Of a stretch of DNA of 64,000 nucleotides, positions 22,275 to 35,002 are shown in pieces; position 1 is the stretch's first letter; each line of letters begins with the position of its first letter. Below the pieces are notes generated by a model. It was not told where the DNA came from. It did not search any database and saw only the letters and a program-made list of their open reading frames with translations. The translations under genes were made by a program, and so were the position numbers. This DNA comes from Cacajao melanocephalus (Eukaryota; Chordata; Mammalia; Primates; Pitheciidae). The stretch is from assembly GCA_963573385.1 (NCBI GenBank), contig CAUYLG010026946.1, positions 124,001-188,000 on the forward strand. Reading direction: 5' to 3'.

Positions 22275-22635
22275 TGCTATGATCTGAATGTTTATGTTCC
22301 CCCAAAGTTCATAAGTCGATACCCTAATCCCCAGTGCAATAGTATTAAGAGATGGTGCCTTTGGGAGGTAATTAGGTCATGAGGGTGGAGCCCTCATGAA
22401 TGAGATTAGTGCCCTCATAAAAGAGGCCAGAGGGAGCTTGTTTGCCCAATCCACCATGTGAAGATGCAGCTAGAAGGTACCATCTATGAGGAATGGGGCC
22501 CTCACCAGACATAGAATCTGCTGTCATCTTGATCTTGGAATTTCCAGCCTCCAGAACTGTGAGCAATACATTTCTATTGTTTATAAATGATCCAGTCTAA
22601 GGCATTTTGTTAAGCAGTCTGAATGAACTAAGACA
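22275..22635 (+). mobile_element. MLT1 MaLR LTR, sense, solitary
   Basis: Near-complete MLT1 LTR: TG start with 'atgatctgaatgtttatg', 'ttgggaggtaattaggtcat', 'agggtggagccctcatgaat', 'tgatcttggaatttccagcc', 'tgaactaagaca' at the end. No internal region is present. Confidence 0.9.
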
Positions 22636-23869
22636 GGTTGTTGTGGATATGGACAGACAAACGTAAGAGACATGCAGAATGAGAGGCAGAGAGTTTTCAA
22701 ACCAGTGAGCACTCAGGGGTGCTCCTATCTGTTGGCTGATAGTAGAATGCCAGCGATGCAGTTTATCATCATGATAGGGCTAGGAAGGGGCCATTGGGTG
22801 ATTAAAGGCAAGGGCTTGCTAGGTGAATTACTTCCTGGGTAAAAATTAAATGATTCAGAAAGGACATTACTATTGACCTTGTGCCACCATGTGTTAAACA
22901 TTGTCTGGGACAGTGCTGCTGGTCTGGAAGGAACTGACACTTCTTAGCTTTCCAGGAATTTTTGTCGAACTTCTGAAAAGTTTTGCTGAACTTTTGAAAA
23001 TGTGTTTATCTTATCTTTCAATGAAGGATTAGATGAACATTTAAAACAGAACATGCTTTCATCTCTTCCCAAAAACTTACTAAGGTTTTTTTTTTTCCTG
23101 AATACCTAGTTTGAGAAAGTTACATAAGTAAAAAAAAAAGTCATTTAAAAAGACATTATACTAGTCTTTCATGAGGGATCAGCCAGGGCCAGCATTAACA
23201 CTGAGAGAGAGGTGATACATTTAGAAACAACATCTTTTGATGTGCAAAGAATTACCCACTGGTTCCCCACATTGTACATGGCTATAATTCATGTGGTGAA
23301 TGATCAGTGCCTTTAATGTCTTGTAACATGAAAATACTTGGAATTTAAAATCTTGCTTGAAAAAATGATAACTCATGTGTTAGTGCATATGTCCCTGATA
23401 AATATATGCTTTGAGCAGATATTCAATCTCTCCTGTATGCTGAGCTGATGGAAACTCTAAGGAATTTACTAGAAAGCCTTTTAATGTGTCCATCATATTG
23501 CATTTGGAATGTAATTTGTGTCAGATGAATGACTTATTTTTAAATCAAACCTTGACACGAACGATTTTCCAATCACCAAAATTAAACATCAATGCTTCTT
23601 ACTGACGTTTATGTGGTTTACATTGCAGGGGGTTTGTTAGGGGACTCACTAATTTGAGAAACCATGAATTAGAGACTAGGAGTGAAATAAAATAATCTTA
23701 ATGAATCATATTCCATAAATAAAGACATACATTTTATAGGTAAAGATGATATGGATCATCTTTAAGGGATGAAATGTTGTAATAATTGACCGGAAAGGGC
23801 ATTATATGAAAGGATCTGAAAAGACATTTTGGACCTTTGGTAGAACATAGCCTTGACTAAAATACTTGG
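22636..23869. other. Unique sequence, nothing recognised
   Basis: About 1.2 kb of AT-rich sequence with short homopolymer runs near 23,085 and 23,130 and no identifiable element or gene. Confidence 0.45.
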
Positions 23870-23985
23870 GATCAGGAACGTGTCTACCTTGTTGATATTA
23901 TTTAACAATGTTAAACTCAGAAGAGTACCTGGTTTTTAGTAGGTGCTGAAAAATACTTTCAATGAATGAATGAACAAATAAATAG
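23870..23985 (+). mobile_element. L2 LINE 3' end, sense
   Basis: 'aagagtacctggtttttagt', 'aggtgctgaaaaatac' and terminal 'aatgaatgaatgaa' units are the usual L2 3' terminus. Confidence 0.6.
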
Positions 23986-24300
23986 TGTATTAAACAGAAA
24001 TATGAGTGCATTGAAAGAAGGACCTAGAAAATACTCTTCAGCAATATAGAATTGCCCATTTGAGAAGAAATGAGATGACAGGAATTTTAGAATACCACAG
24101 TAGATAACGTGAAACAGATGCAGCTAACTCCATAATGGCAAAAGCATTCAAGTAATCACTTAATTTGGTTTCTTTTTATACCTCCAGTCCCCCTACTTAT
24201 TTACTGAAACAAAACACTTTGCCTTGATGGGAACTGAGTCATTAGGGACAGTTTAGGGATCCTGACTTTTTGGTAGGAGAAGGATAAACCTGATCAATTA

Positions 24301-24909
24301 AAAAATACCAGTCAACTATAGAGGAAAGCAGTATGGTGATTCCTCAAAGAGCTAAAAGCAGAATGACCATTCGACCCAGCAATCCCATTACTGGGTATAT
24401 ACCCAGAGGAAAAAGTCATTCTACCATAATGACACATGCACATGAATGTTCATTGCAGCACTATTCATAATAGCAAAGACATGGAATCAACCTAAGTGCC
24501 CATCAATGACATATTGGGTAAAGAAATTGTGGTACATATACACCGTGGAATACTATGCAGCCATAAAAAAGAACGAGATCATATCTTTATCAGGATACAG
24601 AAGATGGATGGAGCTGGAGGTTGTTATCCTCAGCAAACAAATGCAGGAACAGAAAACCAAGTACAGCATGTTCTTACTTATAAGTGGGAGCTAAATGATA
24701 AGAATTTATGAGCACCAAGATGGATACAATAGACACTGGAGTCTACTTGATGGTAGAGGGTGGGAGGAGGGAGATGAGCAGAAAAGATACCTATTGGGTA
24801 CTGGGCTTAATCCCTGGGTGATGAAATAATCTGTACAATAAACCCCTAAGACGTAAGTTTACCTATGTAACAAACCTTCACATGTACCCTGGAATCCAAA
24901 AAAAAAAAA
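24301..24909 (+). mobile_element. L1P LINE 3' end, sense, 5'-truncated, with poly(A)
   Basis: About 600 bp of primate L1: 'acccagcaatcccattactg', 'ggaatactatgcagccataa', 'acttataagtgggagctaaa', 'tgtaccctggaatcc' and a 12-nt A tail at 24898-24909. A 9-bp direct repeat 'aaaaatacc' at 24301-24309 and 24915-24923 is a likely target duplication. Only the last part of ORF2 and the 3' UTR are present, so it cannot move. The 71-82 codon frames are this remnant. Confidence 0.95.
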
Positions 24910-24984
24910 GTTATAAAAATACCTGTAATGTACAAACCCTTTACTAGTGGAATTGAGAATGTTTGAGCAATCGTCATCACTATA

Positions 24985-25190
24985 GAAGTAGCTGTAAATA
25001 GCATTTTCCATTTGCTCTGTGCTGGGCACTGTACTATATGCTTTACTAGCTAGTATCTTATTTAATTATCAAAGACTCCTTCAGTGTTGGATATCATTAC
25101 TCTTGTTTTCTTCATGAGGAGAGTAGGACTCACAGAAGGTTTTATAACTTAATCAAGACCACCCAGCTAGACTAGAAATGGAAGTATGCA
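24985..25190 (-). mobile_element. MIR SINE, antisense
   Basis: Antisense MIR order: 'ctgtgctgggcactgtacta', 'cttatttaattatcaaagac', 'cttcatgaggagagtagg', 'agaccacccagctagac'. Confidence 0.75.
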
Positions 25191-25349
25191 TACACATACA
25201 TTTCATTCCATTTCCAATTACTCTTATTTGTAAACATTAACCCATGCAAGGCTAATTTGTATGTGACATAAATACTTCATGGTTCAAGAATGTCTAGGAT
25301 TCATTCTCTCATTCTGTGCCACGATGTATTTGCACATGCATCAGTGTCA

Positions 25350-25490
25350 ATATTAGATTATTAATTCTCAGAGGATAGACTTGGCTCTTTAAATCTCTTT
25401 ACAAAGTGCCTGGCTTTGTGTCTCCAGAGCCTGACACTTAGGAAGCGCTCAATAATTTATCCAACAAGTGAATGAATGAGTGAGCAAGCA
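25350..25490 (+). mobile_element. L2 LINE 3' end, sense
   Basis: 'gtgtctccagagcctgacac', 'taggaagcgctcaataattt' and final 'gaatgaatgag' units match the L2 3' end. Confidence 0.65.
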
Positions 25491-26068
25491 TCACACGTAA
25501 ATTAGGACCTTTCCTTTGGGCTCAGAAAACCGCTTTTAGTGTACTAATAAGATTATGCTTTACATGCTCATTATACACAAATTCAAAAGTATCAGAGAAA
25601 ATGATCAAAAATAAGTTGAATTTCACATCATAAAACCGTTTGTAATGCTGATGAGACACTTGGTTTTGTTTCTCTTGGGGCCAGCAGGGAAACCTGTGGC
25701 TCATGTCTCACTCTCTGGGTTGAACACTAGAGATTTCAAAGTTCTTTGGGAACAAGTATAAAGGGGCTCCTTGGGGAAAAGGGCTGGCAGTGCTCTCTCT
25801 ACCTATTCTCAAGATTTTTGCAATAGCTGTTCTTTGGGGGTTAGACACATTTTAAGCTACTATAGCCTGACTTCCTTCACGATTCTTAACTTCCTTTATG
25901 ATTATGTTTAGGTTCCACTTTCTGCAGGCTTTCTAAATGTAAGGTGGGCAGAGGAGAGGATGCATAATTAAAAAGTGTGTTCTTGAAAGACCCCTTGGAT
26001 TTTCTTTTGCAGGTGCTCGTGAGGTGGTCTGGACTGGTGCATCACAGCATTGTATCTGGCTGCAGGTA
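25491..26068. other. Unique sequence, nothing recognised
   Basis: About 580 bp with no repeat or gene identified. An LTR-like element begins at 26069. Confidence 0.4.
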
Positions 26069-26115
26069 TGATGGTTAACTTTATGTCTCAACTTGACTAA
26101 GCCATGGAGTGCCTA

Positions 26116-26295
<180 letters not shown>

Positions 26296-26513
26296 CTAAC
26301 TGTTGGAGCTTGGAACACTGGTCTTTTCCTGCCTTTGGACTCCAACTAAGACTTCAACTCTTCTTGGGTCTTGAGACTGCTGGCTTCCAGACTAGAAGTT
26401 ACAACATTGGCTGTTTTGATTCTTGGGCCTTTGGTCTTGGACTTAGCTTACACCATTGGCTGTCTTGGATCTCCACTTTGCTGAATGGAGATGTTGGAAT
26501 ATCTCAGCCTCTG

Positions 26514-26632
26514 TAATCATGTAAGTACATTCCTTATAATAAATCTCTATATGTAAAGATATTTATTATATATTATATAATATATAAAAAGAGATTTATT
26601 ATAAGGAATGTACTTGCATAATTACATGATTA
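26514..26632. repeat. AT-rich nested palindrome (hairpin/cruciform-forming)
   Basis: Left arm 26525-26548 and right arm 26590-26613 are perfect 24-bp reverse complements. Farther out, 26514-26524 pairs perfectly with 26622-26632 (11 bp), leaving an 8-nt bulge at 26614-26621. The centre contains a second, perfect 22-bp palindrome at 26566-26587 made only of A and T. Together these can form one long hairpin with an inner cruciform. Confidence 0.98.
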
Positions 26633-26634
26633 TA

Positions 26635-26655
26635 AGTGTGTGTGTGTGTGTGTGT
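26635..26655. repeat. (TG)n microsatellite
   Basis: About ten uninterrupted TG units immediately beside the right arm of the AT-rich palindrome. Confidence 0.97.
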
Positions 26656-26703
26656 TCTGTATTTATCCCTATCTCTATCTCCTTTGGTTCTCCTTTTCTG
26701 GAG

Positions 26704-26739
26704 AATCCCAACTTGTAACAAAATCCCAACTTGTACCAA
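26704..26739 (+). repeat. Tandem duplication, 2 copies of 18 bp
   Basis: The unit starting 'aatcccaacttgta' is repeated with period 18 and one difference (A to C), at the 3' terminus of the LTR-like element. Confidence 0.9.
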
Positions 26740-27319
26740 AAAACCAAGTAAATGTAAATGAACAAGGTGGCTATTTGTCACATGAGAAATAATCCAGGAC
26801 TAGGCAGTACAGGGCTAGACATGGCAGTCCAGTGATAGCATCAGGGAGTCCAACTCTCTCTATTTTCCTTCCATACCTTTTCGTGTAGCTTTGTTCTTAT
26901 GCTCTCAGGATAGTTGTTATACATTCAAGAGTTGCGTTCACATTCCAGGAAGGAAGGAGATGGAAGGTCAAAAAACCAAAAGAGCTTGCAGGGAGCCTCA
27001 TGTGGGGATGCTACTTATATATGTCATTGGCCAGGTTCATGTCACGTGGACAACTCTAGCTTCTGAGGGTCTGGGAGCTAAAGCATTAGCTCAGCACATT
27101 GCTGCCACAAATAAATTTGGGATTCTTTTGAAAGAGTGGGGAATGGATTTGGTAGGGCACTAGCAATGTTCTCCATGGATTGTTAGATAACCATGTCAAA
27201 AAAATGTTAGTACTTCACTGGTTTGGGAGGTTATGTAGATTCAAATAAGTGTGAATTAAAAGTTATTTATAAGTTTCTCTAGCACAGTGCATCAGAAATT
27301 GTTTCATGGAATGAGGCAA
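26740..27319. other. Unique sequence, nothing recognised
   Basis: About 580 bp. A 90-codon + strand frame at 26,891-27,163 has no recognisable domain and is taken as chance. Confidence 0.4.
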
Positions 27320-27530
27320 GAATATTGACATTTACAGAGCTTCTGTGATATGCCACACACATGGCCATTGCTTTACAAGCATTGTCTCTTTTGATTCTCA
27401 CAGCCCTATGAGGTCATTTCTATTGTCCTCATTTCACAAATAGGGGAAATGAGTCTGGGAGAGAGTTTACATAAGTCATCTAAATTTGCACAGCAAGCAA
27501 GTAGAAGAATAAAGTTAGAACTCAGGCCCA
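27320..27530 (-). mobile_element. MIR SINE, antisense
   Basis: 'ttctcacagccctatgaggt', 'cctcatttcacaaatagggg' and 'aatttgcacagcaagcaagt' follow the antisense MIR closely. Confidence 0.82.
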
Positions 27531-27824
27531 TCTTGACCTTACAAAGTCCTTATGAAACTCTTGTTCTTACAAGAAAATCCCACACATGTATTTCATATAT
27601 GACAACATGTTTTTTTTTTAAACTCTAATGCTTAGTACAGTGTTTTGCAATTAGTAAGCTCCCAGGAAATGTCTGCTGATCATGTCTGCTTTTCTTATCA
27701 TAGTCACTGAATTCGATGCTCCTTTTACAGGTACCTCTTTAAGTCCCAATCCAGAACAGGTGGCTCACATCTGAAGTCAGATAATAATGTTGTCAGTAAC
27801 TGAGTGTCTTCAGTTTTAAGGATA

Positions 27825-28385
27825 TTCAACAAATATTTGTTGCACACTTATGTTGAGTCAGGCACAGTGCTAGGACCTAAAGGTACAATGCCAAACAACT
27901 CAGGGAAGCTCCTTTGTTCATGAAACTGAACTTATGTTCCGTGGGAATGAGATAGACAAGACTCTAGTAAACAAATAAAGATGACAATTGGAGAGAATGA
28001 TGAGTGTGCCAAGGAAATGAGCAGCACAGTGGTACAATGACCTGAGAGGGAGGCTGCTTTAGAGAGGAGAGTCGGGAAAGGCTTTCTGAGGAGACGCCGT
28101 TAAAGTGAGGGCTGAAAGATGAAGAAAAGCCAATCATAGAAAAAACCAGAAGAGCATTCCTGGCTGAAAAAACAAAACAAAACAAAACAAAAAAAACACA
28201 GACAAACTGTGCAAAGGTCCTCAAGCAATTATGGGCTTGGAATACTTGAGTAACAGGCCATAGATCTGGACAGTGAAGAAGAGGGAGAATTGTTGGGAGA
28301 CAGAGTTCCCAAAGACAGGAACTAGATATATCCTTCCAGGACATGGTAAGGGCTATGCAATTTATTTGGGGCAATTTTAAGCTAG
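27825..28385 (-). mobile_element. L2 LINE, antisense
   Basis: 'attcaacaaatatttgttgc', 'caggcacagtgctaggacc', 'gggaaaggctttctgaggag', 'agaagagcattcctggc', 'tgtgcaaaggtcctcaagc' follow the antisense L2 order. An A-rich CAAAA patch near 28168-28200 interrupts it. Confidence 0.8.
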
Positions 28386-28849
28386 GACTTCATTTATGTT
28401 TATAAAAGTTCAGACTTGGAATCTAAACAATTAAACTTCAGGGGAACATGACGTATTGCAGAAAACAGTTTGTGCATCTTTCTTTATCTATAACTTTTCT
28501 ACTGAAATCATTATTAAAACAATGAATGCAACATATTCATTCATGAAGGCTAATGTTATCAGTAAAAGGAAAATACATCAAGAAAATTTGAGAAAACACA
28601 AACGTCAAGGAGACGGCTAACTCTCAAAAATGATATATTTTGATCCTGCCCTTCTGTCCCTGCAAAGCTTTAAAAACACACTTAAAAAATTACTTCACTT
28701 GTGTTTGGAAGCCCCAGATTGGCTACCAAGGACTTTCTGCTCGAAGTTAAAGTTTTGCTGTTGCTTTTAGTTTATTTAAAGACTCTTACATGTGAGTGTT
28801 TACAAACTTTGCCAGAAAAGATGCTTCAGACTTCTGTTTGCTCTCCATT
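28386..28849. other. Unique AT-rich sequence, nothing recognised
   Basis: About 460 bp without a recognisable repeat or exon. Confidence 0.4.
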
Positions 28850-30160
28850 GCTTCTTGCTCATACATCTTCTCTCTGAGGTCATTTTTCATTTGCCTGAAG
28901 TTTATCTTTTAGAATTAGATTTTTGTAGGCAGTCTTAGTTTTTGTCTAAAATGTCTTCACTCTTGTTCTTGAATGATTTGGTGGAGGTGGGTATAGGATT
29001 CTTGGTTGGCTGTTATTTGTCTTCAGTAAATTGACAATACAATGCCACTGTGTCTTGTATTCTGTCGTTACTGTTAAGAAGTCAGGGATCAGTCTAACTG
29101 CTGTGCTTTTTTCTCTGAAAAAAATCTTTTTACTTTTAAACTTTTCTTAACTTTAGTTTCCTGTGATTGTCCTCTGATATATTTAGCTTAAGATTTTTTT
29201 TTTAATGCCTTGTTTGGAATTCATTTAGCTTCTTGAATCTGTAGACTGACATCTTTCACCACTTCTAGAAAATTCTCTCTTCATTTGCTTCAAATAGTGT
29301 CTCTATCCCATTTTCTTTTCTTTTCTTTTTCTTTTTTTCTTTTTTTCTGAGACAAGGTCTCTCTCTCTCTGTCACCCAGGCTGGAATGCAATGGCATGAT
29401 CACAACTCACTGCAGCCTCCAGCTCCCCTGGGCTCAGATGATCCTCCCACCTTAGCCGCTCGAGTAGCTAGGACTACAGGCACGTACCACCATGCCTGGC
29501 TAATTTTTGTATTTCTTCATAGAGACAGGGTTTCATCATGTTGCTCAGGCTACTCTCAAACCCCTGGGCTCAAGCGATCTGCCTGTTTCAGCCTCCCAAA
29601 GTGTTAGAATTGTAGGTGTGAGCCACCACCCCATTTTCTTTTATATCACTTAAAAATGTATATTAGGTTTTCTCTTTCCCTCTCTTCTTATTTCCCCTGT
29701 CTATATTCTTGTTCCTGAGCCTTTCTTTCAAGTATGTGCTCTGTGTGCTGCATTCTGGATAAATTTCTTCTAGCCTCTCTTTTGGTTTACTTGTTACTTT
29801 TTCATCTGATCTGCTGCCCAATCTATACATTAAGTTTTAAATTTAAGTTATTGTATGTTTTATTTGTGGAAGTTCAATTGGGTTCTTCTTCAAATCTGCC
29901 ATGACATTTTGTTTAGTTTCCTATACCCCACATTTATTTCTAAATTTTTCTTTTATTTCTTTAAACATAGAACATAGTTTTTAATAATTTATGTCTAATA
30001 AGTGCAATATTTGAAATACTTAGGTGTCCATTATTTCTGCTGGCTTTCACCCATTGTGTATTATTTCCTTAAGTATTTGGTTGTCTTTGTGAAATGTTTA
30101 TTTCCCTTAAACAACTCTATATGGGGTGTTTCCCAATGACTGAAGAACTATTTTAAATTA
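28850..30160 (-). mobile_element. Old L1-type (L1M) sequence, antisense, with nested Alu
   Basis: The T-rich + strand carries phrases typical of old antisense L1 sequence: 'ttggttggctgttatttgtc', 'tttagcttcttgaatctgta', 'ttctagaaaattctctcttc', 'tggaagttcaattgggttc'. It continues on both sides of the Alu at 29320-29629. Limits and subfamily are uncertain. Confidence 0.6.
29320..29629 (-). mobile_element. Alu SINE, antisense, AluJ-like, with target duplications
   Basis: T/C-rich tail, then antisense dimeric Alu with the AluJ-type 'cctgggctcaagcgatc'. Identical 13-bp direct repeats 'cccattttctttt' at 29307-29319 and 29630-29642 fix the insertion inside the older L1-like sequence. Confidence 0.97.
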
Positions 30161-30164
30161 AAAT

Positions 30165-31399
30165 CATAGTTTATACTTTTGGGATCACTTAGGTGCTTCA
30201 AAATTGGTGATGTAAATCCTTGAGAGAAAGTGCCCATGCTTCACCTCCTCTCAGGAACAATTTGTCTTTGTTTTATCTTTCTTTCCTTCCTTCCTCTTTT
30301 TTTCTCTTCTCCAAATCTTCTCAGTCCAAGGTATGTCTCCCTGCAATCTACCCAAGTGGAAGGAGATAGGCGGATATATTAGTTTATCTTTTCCCCAAAA
30401 CTGTATGCCTTTGAGAGCTCAGCATATTATAGATGGAGGGGATTTACTAGACACACAACACTGAAAGGGCTTCATCCTTTAATTGTTGCTTCCTCCATAC
30501 CACAAGGCCATTAAAAGCACAGCTTAGCTCCTTCCAGATTGTCAAATGGCTTCAGACCTAAAGCAACTCCGAAGTTTTCTATTTACATCTTTTATTTTGG
30601 TACTTTACTTGGTATTTCCTTTTTCATTTTGCCAGCTCTTTGATGCTGTTTAAAGGACTAAAAATGTTTACTACATCAATTTTAGTTGTTTTTAGTGGAA
30701 GGGTTAGTCCAAATAACCTGATCTGTCGTTGTTGACTCATCAACTTTTAAAAGCTTAAAAACTTTAATAACTTTTTCCTATTAAAATAACTTTTTCTGAA
30801 TAGAAAGTAAGAAAAAAGCTAAGACATTAGTGAATGATTTTCCACTTTTTGAGATCTGTACTCTTTTCCAATGGTGCCATTCATTTACAAGGCTAATGGG
30901 GAATGAGGCGAGCGTATGGGAACTATGGCAGAGAGATCTGGGCTTCACTCTCACCTACACTGGATGTGGGATTGCATACATAGCCCCATTTATTTTTGTA
31001 AAATTGGCCGAATTGGCTAATTTACATAATTTATTTAACATGTTTTCAGAAAGAAAGTGGTCAGAGATATCCACGAAGAGGTACATTCGGAAGGGAAGTG
31101 TGAGTCACCTACTTCCTTAGTAGGAATGCAATTCCAGGCTGCACAGATTTTGCAGGTCTTAAAACTATCTTCTTTCACTCAGGCTTTTTCTTAACCTGTA
31201 GCTGTATTTTTTTTCATGCTCCAGGAAGTACACTTAGGATCTCAGTTTTGTTGTTATGGGAATGTTACATAAGCTGTGTTATTTTCTGTTTAGTGAGTTT
31301 TTAAAGATTATTTCTTCCTTCCCTCTCTACTATAAATGTCTTTTTCCTTCCCTTTTAAATTCTCTGTGGTTCTACTTAAATGTTTTATGTTAACTGCTC
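30165..31399. other. Unique sequence, no gene recognised
   Basis: About 1.2 kb with a C/T-rich patch at 30270-30312. A 96-codon + strand frame (30830-31120) was considered: it is uninterrupted but resembles no family I know and shows no supporting context. Confidence 0.4.
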
Positions 31400-31630
31400 A
31401 TCTGACATATATTCAATTTGCTTTTTTTCTTCCTAAATGGAAATAGCTTTGCTTTTATTTTCTCATTATTTGAGTGATGTATTTTTGTAAAAAGGATATC
31501 ATCTCTAACAGCACTTTCCAGAGATAATTACTATGAACCTTTATTAAGAGTTTTGGTAGATACCATTCCAAACTCTACTTTCTCTTCTCTATATATCTAT
31601 GTAAATTTGTGTTACACACATACCCACAGA
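31400..31630 (-). mobile_element. Possible old L1M fragment, antisense
   Basis: 'ctttccagagataattacta' and 'ttggtagataccattcc', then the 'ctatatatctatgtaaattt' stretch, recall antisense L1M 3' sequence of the '...agataaccactgttaac' kind. Weak call. Confidence 0.4.
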
Positions 31631-31640
31631 GATGTATATA

Positions 31641-32824
31641 GTTATGCACTGCATAACTCTATTTCAGTCAATGATGAACTGCTTGTACAACAGTGATCTC
31701 ACAAGATTACAATGGAGCTGAAAAATTCCCAACATCTAGTGACATTGTAGCTGTCTTTATGTCATAGCACTATGCATTACAGATGTGTTTGTGGCGATAA
31801 TGGTATAAACAAACTTACTGTGCTGCCAGTAGTATGAAAGTCTAGCACACATAATTATTTACAGTACATAAATAACTATGTTACTGGTTTATGCATTTAC
31901 TATACTTTTTACCATTACTTTAGAGCATACTCCTACTTATTAAAAAAAAAAAAAGTTAACTGTAAAGCAGCCTCAAGTGGGTCCTTCAGGCAGTATCCAG
32001 AAGGCATTGTCATCATAGGAGACAACAGCTCCATGCGTCTGCTTGTCCCCGAAGACCTACCAGTGGAACAAGATGTGGAGGTGGAAGATAGTGTTACTGA
32101 TGATCCTGACCCTGCATAGGCCCAGGCTAATGTGCATGTTTATGTCTTTGTTTTTAACAAAGAAAAGGCAAGAAAGTTTTAAAAAAGAGTTTTAAAAATA
32201 GAAAAAAGCTTATAGAATAAGCATATAAAGAAAGAAAATATTTTGTACAGTTGTACAATGTGTTTGTCTTTTAAGCTAAGTGTTATTGTAAACGAGTCAA
32301 AAAGTTAAAAATTTGAAGTGTTTACAAAGGTAAAAAGTTATTGTAAGTAAGTTTCATTTATTATGAAAGAAAGATTTTTTAAATGCATTTAATGTAGCCT
32401 AAGTGTCTAGTGCTCATGAAGTCTGCAATAGTGTACAATCATGTCCTAGGCCTTCAGCTTCACTCATGGGTCACTCACTGACTCACCCAGAACAACTTTC
32501 AGCCCTGCAAGTTCCATTCATGGTAAGTACCCTATGCAGGTGGACTGTTTTAAATCTTTTATACAGTATGTTTACTGTACCTTTTAGATACACATAATGT
32601 ATCATTATGTTACTTATCGTTGTGTTACAGTGGCTTACAGTATGCAGTACAGTAACATGCTATAGAGATTTGTAGCCTAGAGCCATAGACTATACCACAC
32701 AGCCTAGGTGTGTACCAGGCTAACCCATCTGTGTTTGTATGAGTGCAATCTGATGTTCACACAAGGATGAAATTGCCTAGCTATGCGTTTCTTAGAATGA
32801 ATCCCCATTGTTAAGTAACACAGG
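31641..32824 (+). mobile_element. TcMar-Tigger DNA transposon (MER2-type ends), internally deleted
   Basis: About 1.2 kb with mirrored MER2-like ends: 'atgcactgcataactc' on the left, and 'tatgcgtttcttagaatgaa' plus 'ccccattgttaagtaac' on the right, with TA dinucleotides at both edges. Full autonomous Tiggers are about 2.4 kb, so roughly half is missing. Orientation is given by the transposase coding sense. What remains includes the C-terminal coding tail (to 32119) and the 3' non-coding half. Confidence 0.92.
31961..32119 (+). pseudogene. C-terminal remnant of a pogo/Tigger-type transposase
   Basis: In one + frame about 52 codons read open to a TAG stop at 32117-32119 and end in the acidic tail DSVTDDPDPA, preceded by an MRLLVPEDLP-like stretch, typical of Tigger transposases. 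The N-terminal helix-turn-helix (CENP-B-like) and the DDE catalytic core are absent because of the internal deletion, so it cannot encode an active enzyme. Confidence 0.8.
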
Positions 32825-32960
32825 ATTATAAAGGGAGTATATATCTATACGTATATAATATATGTAGCACATCATATATAAACATGTATGAAATGTGTGC
32901 ATGTGGATGTGCATACATACACATATATTTATAAAAATGTGTCCAAACTATATGTAGATG
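32825..32960. repeat. AT-rich low-complexity sequence
   Basis: Alternating TA/TATA and CATA units directly after the Tigger end (for example 'tatacgtatataatatatg'). Confidence 0.85.
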
Positions 32961-33144
32961 TGAGAAAAAAACAAACTGTCTTTTACTAAAAAAATGTGCA
33001 GTCACATCTGTCTTTTTGAGGGGTGGCCACATTTGTTTCTGGATTTGCTTAGCTATTTGTTTAGCGAAATATATTTATCAGTAAAATGATGGTCTCTCTA
33101 CAATTGCTTAAGGTAGAAAATGGAAACAAAGATAACTGAATTCT

Positions 33145-34347
<1,203 letters not shown>

Positions 34348-34407
34348 TTGTTTTATTTATTTATTTATTTTAGAGACAGGGTCTTACTCTATTGCTTAGG
34401 CTGGAGA
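34348..34407 (-). mobile_element. Alu 3' fragment, antisense
   Basis: A (TTTA)n tail followed by only about 40 bp of antisense Alu ('agagacagggtcttactcta', 'ttgcttaggctggaga'). The rest is gone, and an LTR starts immediately after. Confidence 0.85.
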
Positions 34408-34411
34408 GGGG

Positions 34412-34988
34412 CTGAAGGTTAACTTGATTACCAATGGCCAATGGTTTAATTAATCATGGCTATATAATAAAGCCTCCATAAAAAAAACCAAAGGGTAGAG
34501 TTTGAAGAGCTTCCAGCTAGCTGGACACATGGAGGTTCCTGGAAGATGGTTCACCAAGGGAAGGCATGGAAGGTCCATGTCCCTTCCCATACCTCACCTT
34601 ATGCATCTCTTCATCTGTATCCTTTGTAATATCCTATATAATAAACCAATAAATGTAAGTGTTTCCCTGCATTCTGTGAGTCACTCTAGCAAATTAATCA
34701 AACCCAAAGAGGGAGTCATGGGAACCCCAACTTGGAGCATTTGGTGAAAAGTTCCAGAAGCCTGGACTTGTCATTGGTGTCTGGGGGAGGAGGGAAGCAG
34801 TTTTGAGGGACAGCCCTCAACCTGTGGGATCTGACTTTATCTCCAGGTAGGTGGTGTCAGAATTAAATTAGAGGACACTCAGCTGGTGCCTGCTGCTTGG
34901 CGAGTGAGGAAAAACTCCCACGCATTTGGTCACAGTGGTATTTTGTGTTGGTGGTGGTTGGTGGTGTGAGAGAAGAGGATAAAACAGT
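34412..34988 (+). mobile_element. Solitary endogenous retroviral LTR, sense
   Basis: Begins TGAAGG and includes 'accaatggccaatggttt', 'ataaagcctccataaaaa', two overlapping AATAAA signals at 34640-34645 and 34648-34653, 'ttctgtgagtcactctagc', 'ggatctgactttatctccag' and a degraded end near 34988. No gag, pol or env sequence adjoins it. The LTR family name was not resolved. Confidence 0.8.
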
Positions 34989-35002
34989 TTGAGTTTTCCA
35001 CA

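Noticed and set aside
24446..24711. 71-82 codon + strand frames with a plausible protein look
   Set aside because: They are the terminal part of L1 ORF2 in a 5'-truncated L1P copy, not an independent gene.
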